Shown here: piece after piece, positions 1 to 8,494 of the stretch
Numbering within the stretch: the first letter of the stretch is position 1
How the letters are laid out: each line of letters begins with the position of its first letter
NCBI GenBank assembly: GCA_008729055.1
Contig: SDUX01000004.1
Location: forward strand, 6,402,559 to 6,466,558
Source: Pyropia haitanensis
Lineage: Eukaryota > Rhodophyta > Bangiophyceae > Bangiales > Bangiaceae
DNA length: 64,000 nucleotides
Direction: 5' to 3'
The notes under the pieces: generated by a model
The model's input: the letters and a program-made list of their open reading frames with translations, nothing else
The model's database searches: none
What the model was told of the DNA's origin: nothing
Program-made: the position numbers and the translations under genes

Positions 1-225
1 GTGGCCGTCGCTGACGGCGCCGCCCACCGCACCGCCGCACCCGCGCGTCCTGGCGAGCACGCCCCCCAGCAGGGGGTGCCCCGCCTGCAGGCCGCGGTGG
101 CCGCTCCCAACCGCACCGCCCCGCCGGTGCGCGCGCCACAGAGAGCCACCCCTGACGGGGGTGCAAACGCCACAGCGGCGGGCCCAGACAGTGGCGATCC
201 GCTGGCCATCGCCACGCGGCCGTAA
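1..225 (+). CDS. open frame entering from left edge, possible 3' end of a gene
   Basis: An open frame runs in from the left edge and ends at a TAA near 225. It encodes Ala/Pro/Arg-rich sequence without any motif I recognise. It could be the last codons of a gene to the left, or simply stop-poor GC-rich DNA. There is no support beyond the open frame. Confidence 0.12.
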   Translation: MAVADGAAHRTAAPARPGEHAPQQGVPRLQAAVAAPNRTAPPVRAPQRATPDGGANATAAGPDSGDPLAIATRP

Positions 226-822
226 TGAAGGGGGGACGGGGGAGGGGTGAGGAGAACAAGGGGAGGGAGGAGGAAGTGAGACCCAAAAGCAAAGGACGAG
301 TGGTATGGCGGGCGACAATGGCGGGTGGGCAGCAGGACAGCAAAAAGGTCCGGGTGGGGGGACGAGGGGACGGAGGAGGAAGAAACGGCACAGGAACCTG
401 AGATGGAGAAGCGCGGGCGCCGGAGAATAATCGGCGGAGCAGCTGGGATGTGGAGGGGTGCGGCGGGACGCGCACACCACTCCTTCCACCACGGCCGACG
501 GTCCGCGGCCTGACGGGACCGACGGTCGGCGGCGGTGGTGGTGGTGCGCGCGGATGGGCCCCACCCCGTTCGGGCCCGCGTGGGGGATTGGTGCGTTCAG
601 ATTGGGCGCTCGCGCGCGAGACGATCCTGTGGCGGAGTGGAGGCGGTTGCCGGCAAGCACTGAGCGTTGACACTCATCCCGGTCGTCGGAACGAGTCGAT
701 CGTCCATCCGTCTGCCCCATTCGACAATTCAGTTTGCCATAGGGACCAACACATCTAGCCAAGTGACTGGCGCAATTGAATATGATGAATATATATGGAT
801 TTTCTTCTCGCTCATCACGAGA
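226..822. other. intergenic, no gene seen
   Basis: This stretch is purine-rich at first (about 230-400) and then mixed. It becomes AT-richer just before the tRNA gene, with ATATATGG around 790. Short open frames are present in several frames but none shows a motif or consistent codon use. Confidence 0.4.
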
Positions 823-909
823 GGGTGATTGGTCTAGTGGTATGATTCGCGCTTCGGGTGCGCGAGGTCCCGAGTTCGATAAATATACGAGGATGTCTCG
901 GATCACCCC
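823..909 (+). tRNA. tRNA-Pro(CGG) with insertion in the T-loop, copy 1
   Basis: The acceptor stem is GGGTGAT (823-829) paired with ATCACCC (902-908). The anticodon stem CGCGC/GCGCG encloses loop TTCGGGT, with anticodon CGG at 855-857. The T-stem CCGAG (870-874) pairs with CTCGG (897-901). The T-loop, normally seven bases, is 22 bases: it starts TTCGAT, carries 15 extra bases (881-895), and ends with T. The body outside the insert is identical to the two copies near 7.8 and 8.4 kb, and only the insert differs, as expected of an intron. A run of eight T follows, fitting a Pol III terminator. The B-box core GTTCGAT is kept upstream of the insert. Confidence 0.9.
881..895 (+). other. 15-nt T-loop insertion, probable ectopic tRNA intron
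   Basis: These extra bases sit between T-loop positions that are normally adjacent (about 59/60). Removing them restores a seven-base T-loop. The exact boundaries are ambiguous by a base because T flanks both sides. Confidence 0.7.
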
Positions 910-916
910 AATACTC

Positions 917-924
917 TTTTTTTT
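917..924 (+). terminator. Pol III T-run terminator of tRNA copy 1
   Basis: Eight consecutive T lie eight bases after the end of the tRNA, the usual form of an RNA polymerase III terminator. Confidence 0.7.
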
Positions 925-2355
925 CAAAGCATTATTGGCAACCGAAGATGATGTGGGTAGTCGTGAGAGTGGACAACGATCGTGGCGTCGCCATGCGACA
1001 GACGCTGCCGTCAGAAAAGTGTATTTTCTTCCGCGCTTGCCTCCCGCCTCGCTCCTACCTGCCGCAATTCGTGAGAGCAGCGGCGACGACAATGGCGCCG
1101 TCGCTGGCGGGCTTGCCATTTGCTGAGGGAGCGGATCAGACGCTCGTGTCGACCCACGAAGGTGGTGTCTCATCGTCTACGAGGGAGAGGGTAGGGGGAT
1201 GAGAGCTGTCGAGTGACCAGTCACATAACACAGGCGGCAACATCGTGGCGGCGTTGGCGTCGGCGGCTAGTGGACATGATGGTCGCGCAGCGGCCACACT
1301 CGCCGCGGCCACTGCAGTGCCAGACATGGCCACAAACTGCGTCAGCGGCGGGGAATGGATTGAGAACTCTGCCGGCACTGCCGCCGCCGCCCCGGCAGAA
1401 GCCGCATAAGAGATGGCGACCGCCGCCTGGCGCCACAGGCAAGTACTGGCGGCAGAAATCCCCCCGCCATCAGCAGGTGTTGCCGTCACCGCTGTTGCCA
1501 CCGACACTCGCTTCTTGGTAGTTTGATGGCGTGTCTCCCTCCCACTGCGCTGAAGAGTTCGACGACGTCAATGTGTCCGCTGCGACGCGGTTTGCCGTCG
1601 CCGACACCACTACCGCTGCCCGGAGACCGGAGAACAACGTCATGTACGAGTATGAGTCCTCAGCAGAGCTCGCCACCAAGTGCTTGGCACCGGGAACACT
1701 ACCAAAGCAGATGACAGTGATTTTCCTCTGCCGCACGACATAACACTCACTCGCATCTTCCCGATGGCCTACTTTATCAAACCACAGTACCCCAGTACCG
1801 GAGTTTTTCCATCTTCCACAGATTCAAAGCAAGGAATGCTCTTCGAGCGCTCGCCATGATGACTTGGCCAGCAGTCGCTCGGTGCGACGCGGCTGCGGTC
1901 CGGGGTGGTCTGCAGAGCACCCCGGACCGAGGCCATGGGGAAGCGCTCGCGTGGGGCTCCCACGACGAAGCCCGGCACGCACCGACTTGTGCATCCACTC
2001 ACCGTCGCTGCGTCGGTGGCCCGCACCAGATTCACCCCTGCCGCAGCCCCCCCCTCTTCTTCCGTCGGCCGCGCGCGTGAGGCGGCGAAACGGGCGGCGA
2101 GTGGAAACGCAGCCGGCGCTGCTGCCGGCGATCCCGCGGGAGGCGAGGCCCTCCTCGCCCCCTTTGTGCGGGACCACGCCGCTCCCTCCCCCGCCGTGCA
2201 CTCCCCGTCCGAGGGCGCTCCCCCTATTCGCCCTTATGCTGGTTGCGTCACCCCCAGCCTCCCACCTCTCCTCCCCCCCCCCCCCCCCTGCGGTGCGTTG
2301 AAGGCACTCCCCCCCGCGCGACCCCCCCCACGCGGCGCCCAGCGCCGCAGCGGCA

Positions 2356-2387
<32 letters not shown>

Positions 2388-3548
2388 GGCGGAGCCGGGG
2401 GGGGGCAAATGCGAGCTCGCGACGCCGGCCGGCGGCGCCTGTCACAGAGTGGCGGGGGGGGGGAGTAGGCGAGGAAGCGTTCAGGGGGGCTTGAGGGGGG
2501 GGGGAGGGGGGACGGCGACCGAGGGATGGGGGGGCGGGCGGGGGAGGCGGGGCGGCAACGCCGGTGTGCACTCACCGCACCGCGCTACGGTAGCATCGAC
2601 AATGGCGGCGGTGGTGGCGGCGGCGGTGGCCATGGCGGCGGCGGCAGCAGCAGCAGTGGTGGCTGCTGCGGCGGGGGGGGGCAAGTGCGCCACCACCGGG
2701 GCGACTGGCGGTGCCTGCTCGGGATGGCCCCGCAGTCGTCGCCGGGCGGCTCCGCATTGTCATTGCCGCGGCAGCGGAAGGGCGAGGGGAGGGGAGTGGA
2801 GCGGGAATGGAAGAGGGTGAGGAGGGACGGCAAGTGCATGCTTGCCGACCGACGACGATGGGACTTCTGGGTGGCGCGCCGAGACGGTAGGGAGGGAGCG
2901 GCGAGGCGGGCACAGGGGTGACCCACGCACCGGCCGGCGCATCCCCCCACTCTGCCGCCTGACCGCGCCGGCGCGGGCAACGTGTGTCTACCCACCGCCA
3001 GCGGCGCGGCCATCGCCCCCCCACCCCGCCTGGTCTTGGCCCCGTGCGGTGGTACTGGCGCACCCCGCGAGGCACCGTGCATCGGGTCGCTGCCGCCGCC
3101 GCCGCGGTCGCCGCCGCCGCCGCCGCCTCCACCGCCGCTGCCGCTGCTGCACTCGGCGATCAGAGTGGCAGCCTTCCAGCGCTAGCGGCGGTGCCGTCCG
3201 CGCCCTCTGCGCTAGCGCAACGGGCCGCTGCCGGTGGCACGTGGCCTCCGCCTGCGCCCCTCTTCTCTCTTGGCGTTTTCCACACGGCGGGGCAGGCGCA
3301 CCCCGAGTCTCGAGTGCACGTACTGAGAAGGTCACGGCGGGACGGGGGCAGCTGCGGGAGTGGGGCGGGGGCGGACGGGGGCCGGGTGCCGCCGCCGCCT
3401 CCGCGGCGGCGGCGGGGGCAAGGCGGAGGGTGCTCGCGGGTGGGCGGCCACCTCTACTCCCGTTCCCCCGCCGGCGCCACTCTGCCCGCCGTGACCGCCG
3501 TGGATGCTGTGACGCCCCACGGCGGGCGTTTCGACCGCCGGCGGCGGG
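925..3548. other. intergenic, low-complexity GC-rich after about 2 kb
   Basis: From 925 to about 1900 the sequence is mixed, with only short open frames on both strands. From about 2.0 kb it turns into GCC/GGC-repeat DNA with C- and G-runs (for example near 2275-2287 and 2490-2510). All frames there are open, so length gives no evidence of coding. No gene is supported. Confidence 0.4.
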
Positions 3549-3554
3549 TATAAA
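3549..3554 (+). promoter_or_regulatory. TATA box of the Cys-rich repeat gene
   Basis: TATAAA occurs in an otherwise GC-rich stretch 187 bases before the ATG at 3742. The spacing allows a 5' leader of roughly 160 bases. No other clear TATA element lies between it and the start. Confidence 0.6.
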
Positions 3555-3741
3555 CAGGCCGCCACCAGTCTCGTGTGCCGCGCCCACCCCTTGTCGTCCA
3601 GTACCGGCCTCAGCAGCGAGCGCACCCGCCACCTCATTCTCACCCTCAACTTCCCCTGCCTCGCACCTCTGCTCTGCTCCGCCACACCACCCCTCACCGC
3701 TCCTCTAACCCCCTACGTGACCGCCGCCACCAGCGGCCGTC

Positions 3742-4668
3742 ATGGCTCCGCGTCCCAACACGGTCCGGGTGCTCGTGGTGGCGGTCATCATGGCCGTCGC
3801 CGTCGCCGCCATGGTCGTGCCCACCACGTCTACCAACGTCGCGACAGCCGAGAGGAAGAGTGCGTGCACCATCCCCCATTGCAAGCCATGCGGCGGGAAC
3901 CGCCGCGGTCGCTGCGTGCGCGGCACCACGTGTGCCAAGAACAACAAGGGCGCGCTGAGCTGTGTCAAGCCGATGGCCGCCGGCCAAAAGTGCACGGACC
4001 CGTGCTGGACGTGCGCGAGGGGCCTGCGCTGCGGCGCCCGCGGCACGTGCGAGGCCATCCCGCCGCCGGCCATCCCCCATTGCAAGCCATGCGGCGGGAA
4101 CCGCCGCGGTCGCTGCGTGCGCGGCACCACGTGTGCCAAGAACAACAAGGGCGCGCTGAGCTGTGTCAAGCCGATGGCCGCCGGCCAAAAGTGCACGGAC
4201 CCGTGCTGGACGTGCGCGAGGGGCCTGCGCTGCGGCGCCCGCGGCACGTGCGAGGCCATCCCGCCGCCGGCCATCCCCCATTGCAAGCCATGCGGCGGGA
4301 ACCGCCGCGGTCGCTGCGTGCGCGGCACCACGTGTGCCAAGAACAACAAGGGCGCGCTGAGCTGTGTCAAGCCGATGGCCGCCGGCCAAAAGTGCACGGA
4401 CCCGTGCTGGACGTGCGCGAGGGGCCTGCGCTGCGGCGCCCGCGGCACGTGCGAGGCCATCCCGCCGCCGGCCATCCCCCATTGCAAGCCATGCGGCGGG
4501 AACCGCCGCGGTCGCTGCGTGCGCGGCACCACGTGTGCCAAGAACAACAAGGGCGCGCTGAGCTGTGTCAAGCCGATGGCCGCCGGCCAAAAGTGCACGG
4601 ACCCGTGCTGGACGTGCGCGAGGGGCCTGCGCTGCGGCACCCGCGGCGTTTGCGAGCAGCTCTACTAG
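3742..4668 (+). CDS. secreted Cys-rich protein of four 67-residue tandem repeats
   Basis: This 308-residue protein begins with a hydrophobic signal peptide (about residues 8-30, rich in Val/Ala/Met; likely cleaved near residue 36). The rest is four tandem repeats of 67 residues (44-110, 111-177, 178-244, 245-308). Each has ten cysteines in the order HCxPC, RC, TTC, SC, KC, PCWTC, RC and TC, separated by IPPPA linkers. The cysteine pattern suggests a disulfide-rich extracellular or cell-wall protein. I do not recognise the family. The repeats are almost identical at the DNA level (period 201 bp), so expansion or gene conversion is recent; only the end of repeat four diverges. The start has a TATA box upstream and no in-frame competitor. 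A degenerate fifth repeat follows the stop in the same frame. Confidence 0.85.
   Translation: MAPRPNTVRVLVVAVIMAVAVAAMVVPTTSTNVATAERKSACTIPHCKPCGGNRRGRCVRGTTCAKNNKGALSCVKPMAAGQKCTDPCWTCARGLRCGARGTCEAIPPPAIPHCKPCGGNRRGRCVRGTTCAKNNKGALSCVKPMAAGQKCTDPCWTCARGLRCGARGTCEAIPPPAIPHCKPCGGNRRGRCVRGTTCAKNNKGALSCVKPMAAGQKCTDPCWTCARGLRCGARGTCEAIPPPAIPHCKPCGGNRRGRCVRGTTCAKNNKGALSCVKPMAAGQKCTDPCWTCARGLRCGTRGVCEQLY
3871..4668 (+). repeat. four 201-bp coding tandem repeats
   Basis: Units start at 3871, 4072, 4273 and 4474, giving an exact 201-bp period and keeping the frame. Units one to three look identical. Unit four is identical until about 4638 and then diverges to the stop codon. Confidence 0.95.
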
Positions 4669-4683
4669 CTGCGGGTGCTCTAG

Positions 4684-4890
4684 CACTGCGGCAAATGTGA
4701 CAGTGGCTTCCCCTGCACCTTCCCGCGCGGTACCACGTGCATGTCGACGGACCCGTCGAAGTCCCACAGGAAGACCTGCACCGTCTTTGGCTCGGTCGGC
4801 ACCTACTACTTGCGCGGGTGTGCTAGGTACCTGGGCAACGCTCGCTGCGGGCCCCGCGGTTGCATGGCCCTGACCAGGCGGGGCTGGTAT
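4684..4890 (+). pseudogene. degenerate fifth Cys repeat beyond the stop codon
   Basis: After the stop at 4666-4668 and a second in-frame TAG at 4681-4683, the same frame reads on to a TGA at 4891. The translation keeps repeat landmarks: it opens HCGKC, has PRGTTC where the repeats have VRGTTC, then a later Cys pair, and ends with ARCGPRGC where the repeats have LRCGARGTC. The sequence between differs strongly. It is either an old repeat cut off by stop mutations and now in the 3' untranslated region, or a tail reached by readthrough or splicing. Confidence 0.6.
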
Positions 4891-4893
4891 TGA

Positions 4894-7686
4894 GCTTGTG
4901 AGGAGTTGTGTTTGCGAGGGGCACGTGCGCGGAAGGGAGCGCGTGGGTGGATGGGGAGCGAGTGCAGGATAAGGAATACAAAGAGCTCCTTTGGCTGGTG
5001 TTGGACCCGAGTTCACTGGCGAGGAGCGCTGCAACGTCCACGACGGCAAGAGCCGCAGCAAATTAGAGGCTTGCTGTTCGGGGATAGGGGTACGTGGGTG
5101 TTGGTGAGAGCCACGGGGGAGCCGTCGTAGCAGCACTGGTGGGCGGAGTGTACAGGGGCTTGGACGACGGCGGCGGAAAAGCAGGCACGAACTGGTCACA
5201 CTGAGTTGGGAGGGAGGGCGGTGGGGGGACGCGGCGAGCCTATGGGGCGACCTCCAAACGCAGCGACAGAGGTATGGAGAGAGGATCACGCCACGCCACG
5301 GAACAAGAATACCACGCAACACGGTGCCAGAACCCTGCGCCCTCACCCTGGTACACAGCGCGGGCCAGCCCCCCTCCAGTGGCGGCCGACACGACCTCCC
5401 CATCCGCCACACGCCTCCCCCACCCACCGCAACGATAGCGACCGCCCCCTCACCGAGCGACCTTTCCAACGGCGTCGACACGCGGAGGGAGAGCGCCGCC
5501 GAGGGGGCGGGGCCGGGCGGATGCAGACGCCGCCGCCACCCTACCACTCTCCCCTGCCCCAGCCCCCCACTGCCCGCGAGCGGTCCCCTCACCTCCCAGT
5601 GACTCCCACGATGACGGTCCCGCCACGTGCCTCGAACCGCCCACCGCGGCAGCAGCTGCGGCAGTGGCGGCAGTGGTGGCGTCGACGGCGGCGGCGACGG
5701 AAGGGGGGAGCGGATGCCAGCGCCCCCACCAACAACCCACGCCCTGCCGCCCCAACCTCCGCACCCGCGCGCCATCCCCTCACCACGGCAGTCCCGCCAC
5801 ACGTCTTGACCCGCCAACCGTGGTGGAGGGGCGGCGACGGCGGCCGCCGCCGCGGCGGCGGCAGCGGCGGCGATGGCAGCGGCGGCGGCAGCAAAAGGCG
5901 GGAGCGGATGCCAACGTCTCCACCAACAACGCACGTCCTCCCGCCCCAACCCCACCCCTCGCGCGCGCCGTCCCACCCCAGCTCCCCGTGACGGCCACAA
6001 CGACGGTCCCGGCTCGCGCTTCGTCCCGCCCACTGCGGCGGTGAGGCGACGGCAGCGGCGGCGGCGGCCGCGGCGGCGGCGGCGGCGGCGGCGGCGGCAG
6101 CGGCGGCACCGTCGGCAGCAGCGGCGGCGGCGGCGGCACCAGTGGCGGCGGCCGCGACGGGCGCGGCCGCGACGGGCGCGGCCACAGGGCGGTCGCGGCG
6201 GCGGCGCAGCGAGGCCGCGACAGCCGCACCGCGGCCACCGCCACCGCCACACCCGGTGCGCTGCGCCGCGGGAGCGTGTGCCCCGCGGTCCGCCGGCGGC
6301 GGGCCAGCCACCCCGGCACCGCTGGGTGCGCCGCCACCACCGAGCGCGGCCGAGTAACGGCTGCCGCTGCCGGGCGCCGCGGCGGCGGCAGCGGCAGCGG
6401 TGGCGGTGGCGGTGACGGCGACGCCCCAGCGATGCCGGCCCGCCCAGGAGCGTGACGAGCGAGGCGGTCTGCACCGTCGGAGACCGTGACTGTGCCGCCG
6501 CGACGCCACGCACAAGCGTACCACAGCGCATTGGTGCTTTAGGGGTGGTTCAGGAGTCGGCCCCAAGTCGTGTTTGCGGGTGGCGGACGCGTTTGTGGAC
6601 CCCCTCTCGCGGAACGAGGCTCCCCAGCAATCTCTATAAATCTTGCCTGTCTGCTGTGGCCGAGTGGTCGGTCGACCGGTACCCTGCGTACGACCATCAC
6701 GCGACGCACCATGTGCAGAGCTACAAGAGCATGTCAAGCAGCAGGGTGTATGTCGCCCGACCGTTACCGTCCTGTGCGCCCCAAAACAGCTGCCAAAAGC
6801 TCCCAGCAGAATATTGTGGAGTCCACAAGAAACCTGTTGATGAGGCCTCAGAACTCGCATTCTCTGAGGAACGCGCCGGACCCTACAAGAGCGCTGATTG
6901 GCTCGTGTCCGAGCGCACCCCTCATGAAGAGTGCTGATTGGCTGTGTCATTCAAACAGGCAGATGTGCTCTGCACAGTTTTGCGTATGGTCCACAGTGCT
7001 TCCGCAAAACTCGAGAGAAATGACGTTCCACAGCCATCCGGAAACCGGCTGTGGACTCGTCTGCGGGTCGAGAAACAGGTCAAAAAAGGCTTTTCCCAAA
7101 CCTCCCATTAAGCTTCACTACGCTGCCGATGCGGCACCGTCCGTCGCCTTCCCAGCCTTTGGAGTGTCGGTCCCGCCACCACCGCACGGCGCCACCATCA
7201 TCCCGATGGTCGCCGCTGCCTTGCGCCGCCGCTGCGCCGCCACCGCCAAAGGAAACGAGACACTCTTGGGGAAGAGCCACTTTTCTTTATTCTCAAGCAC
7301 CCAAAATACAACTCATATCCGACTGATCTCAAAAACTCCGAAAGTATTTTAAGATTTTAATCTTCACCGCCAACCTCATATTCGGTCTGAAGATCTTTTG
7401 GAACCGCCACCCTGTTACATGTCGGGCAGCATCAACTCGGGCTGCGCCGGCAGCACCTTCGTCCAGAAAAGATTGTCGGCGGAGAGACTCAGGCATCTCC
7501 TAATGGGGGAGGGGCAGGAGACCCCGTCCCCCTGGCGATGGCGGGCTCCAGCTCAGCTGAGCACCCCCGGTGGCGCCGACGCCGGCGAGACGCATGCGCG
7601 CAACTCTGCCGTCCCCAACTCTGACACACCCCAGACTGCCGCCTCTGGCTCTGGATTTCCGGTATCTTGTACATCTGTTGGTTTAC
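4894..7686. other. intergenic with GC-rich tandem repeat, then less GC-rich DNA
   Basis: The stretch from 5.3 to 6.4 kb is GC-rich and repetitive (see the repeat entry). From 6.44 to 7.4 kb the GC content drops and a TATAAA occurs at 6635-6640. A 260-codon frame (6570-7352, plus) follows, but two other frames are also open there and no motif is seen, so I do not call a gene. A duplicated AAGAGYGCTGATTGGCT lies near 6890 and 6929. Confidence 0.35.
5515..6000. repeat. degenerate tandem repeat, period about 193 bp
   Basis: A block reading GCGGATGC followed by a CCACCAACAAC/CCGCCCCAAC tract recurs with its ATG at 5521, 5714 and 5908, so the spacings are 193 and 194 bp. Between blocks lie GGC-rich spacers and CCCGCCAC-type tracts. 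The copies are clearly diverged. On the minus strand the block would encode repeated GIRSR/GASAP-like peptides, but no gene is supported. Confidence 0.55.
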
Positions 7687-7765
7687 GCGTTTGCACTGGT
7701 GTTCCAGAGCGCAACGGCCACACTCGGGCATTTTGTACTAGGCAGACGACCAAAACAAAGCATGC

Positions 7766-7851
7766 GGGGTGATCCGAGACCTTCCACGCGTGCATCGAAC
7801 TCGGGACCTCGCGCACCCGAAGCGCGAATCATACCACTAGACCAATCACCC
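7766..7851 (-). tRNA. tRNA-Pro(CGG) with 14-nt T-loop insertion, copy 3
   Basis: Read on the minus strand, the body is identical to the copies at 823 and 8329: acceptor GGGTGAT/ATCACCC, anticodon CGG at 7817-7819, T-stem CCGAG/CTCGG. The T-loop holds 14 extra bases (7780-7793) that differ from the 8.4-kb copy at two positions. It lies in the left arm of the inverted repeat and points away from the other copy. A short T-run on the coding strand (7752-7755) may terminate transcription. Confidence 0.9.
7780..7793 (-). other. 14-nt T-loop insertion, probable ectopic tRNA intron
   Basis: On the coding strand it begins GCACGCG and ends GAAGG. The GAA near its end can pair with the TTC that starts the T-loop, leaving three-base bulges on either side, which resembles a bulge-helix-bulge splicing motif. 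Confidence 0.65.
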
Positions 7852-8328
7852 ACTCTTGCATGTAGAGCGCGGCCAAAGCGTTGGATATATTGACAGCGTC
7901 ACCGTTGGTATCCTGTGGCTTCAATCTCGATGAACTTGGCGCGTGGAGCGGCGGCGGTGAGGGGTGAGCGGCGGCGCCCAAGGCGCCGTCGCCTCCATCG
8001 CCGCTGCCGCCGCGGTTCGGCCCTCCCGGCAGAGGGGGCGGGGAATCGTCTGAAAAGCGCCGTTCGGGAGACCAGGAGACGCTTACGCTGCGAAGTACAC
8101 GAGACGGCCGATGTTGGCCACAGCATCAGACCGCAGGAACCGAACTGCTCGAGAAAACACGCCGGCAATACGATTGCGTGGCGCTTACTAAAAGATCACG
8201 TTGTTGTGAAAATCAAGGTAGGAGGAGCCAGGTCCGCGCGCCACGTTCATTGAGATAGAAGCCAGAGGATACCAACGGTGGCGCTGTCAATATATCCAAC
8301 GCTTTGGCCGCGCTCTACATGCAAGAGT

Positions 8329-8414
8329 GGGTGATTGGTCTAGTGGTATGATTCGCGCTTCGGGTGCGCGAGGTCCCGAGTTCGATGCACGTGTAGAAGG
8401 TCTCGGATCACCCC
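8329..8414 (+). tRNA. tRNA-Pro(CGG) with 14-nt T-loop insertion, copy 2
   Basis: The acceptor stem is 8329-8335 with 8407-8413, the anticodon CGG is at 8361-8363, and the T-stem CCGAG pairs with CTCGG at 8402-8406. The T-loop starts TTCGAT (8381-8386), followed by 14 extra bases (8387-8400) and T. The body matches the other two copies exactly. TTTT at 8425-8428 may be the terminator. It lies in the right arm of the inverted repeat. Confidence 0.9.
8387..8400 (+). other. 14-nt T-loop insertion, probable ectopic tRNA intron
   Basis: The insert begins GCACGTG and ends GAAGG. As in the 7.8-kb copy, the GAA can pair with the loop TTC to give a bulge-helix-bulge-like fold. Confidence 0.65.
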
Positions 8415-8494
8415 ACACGCTCTGTTTTGCTCGTCTGCCTTTAACAAATCATCGAACTGTGGCCAATGCGCCCAGGAACATCAGTGCAAATGCA

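Larger units (their letters stand above)
7687..8494. repeat. large inverted repeat carrying a divergent pair of tRNA-Pro genes
   Basis: The left arm (about 7687-7943) and right arm (about 8237-8494) are reverse complements. They are nearly perfect across the tRNA and the roughly 90 bases inside it, and more diverged outward of the tRNAs. The arms are separated by about 290 bp of GGC-rich spacer. Each arm holds one tRNA-Pro gene, transcribed outward. The arrangement points to inverted duplication of a tRNA unit. Confidence 0.85.

Noticed and set aside
3871..4890. CRISPR-like array
   Set aside because: The regular repeats are contiguous 201-bp coding units without unique spacers, in a eukaryotic gene.
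3694..6531. Minus-strand open frame of 945 codons
   Set aside because: It runs antisense through the real Cys-repeat gene and mirrors its repeats. The rest is Arg/Ala/Gly simple sequence.
6655..6740. tRNA-Leu/Ser-like 5' sequence (GCTGTGGCCGAGTGGTCGG)
   Set aside because: The D-arm-like start is not followed by an anticodon stem, T-arm or matching acceptor strand.
6570..7352. 260-codon plus-strand frame in less GC-rich DNA after a TATAAA
   Set aside because: Two other frames are open over part of the same interval, the composition is unlike the recognised genes, and no motif is seen. Kept as a possibility only.
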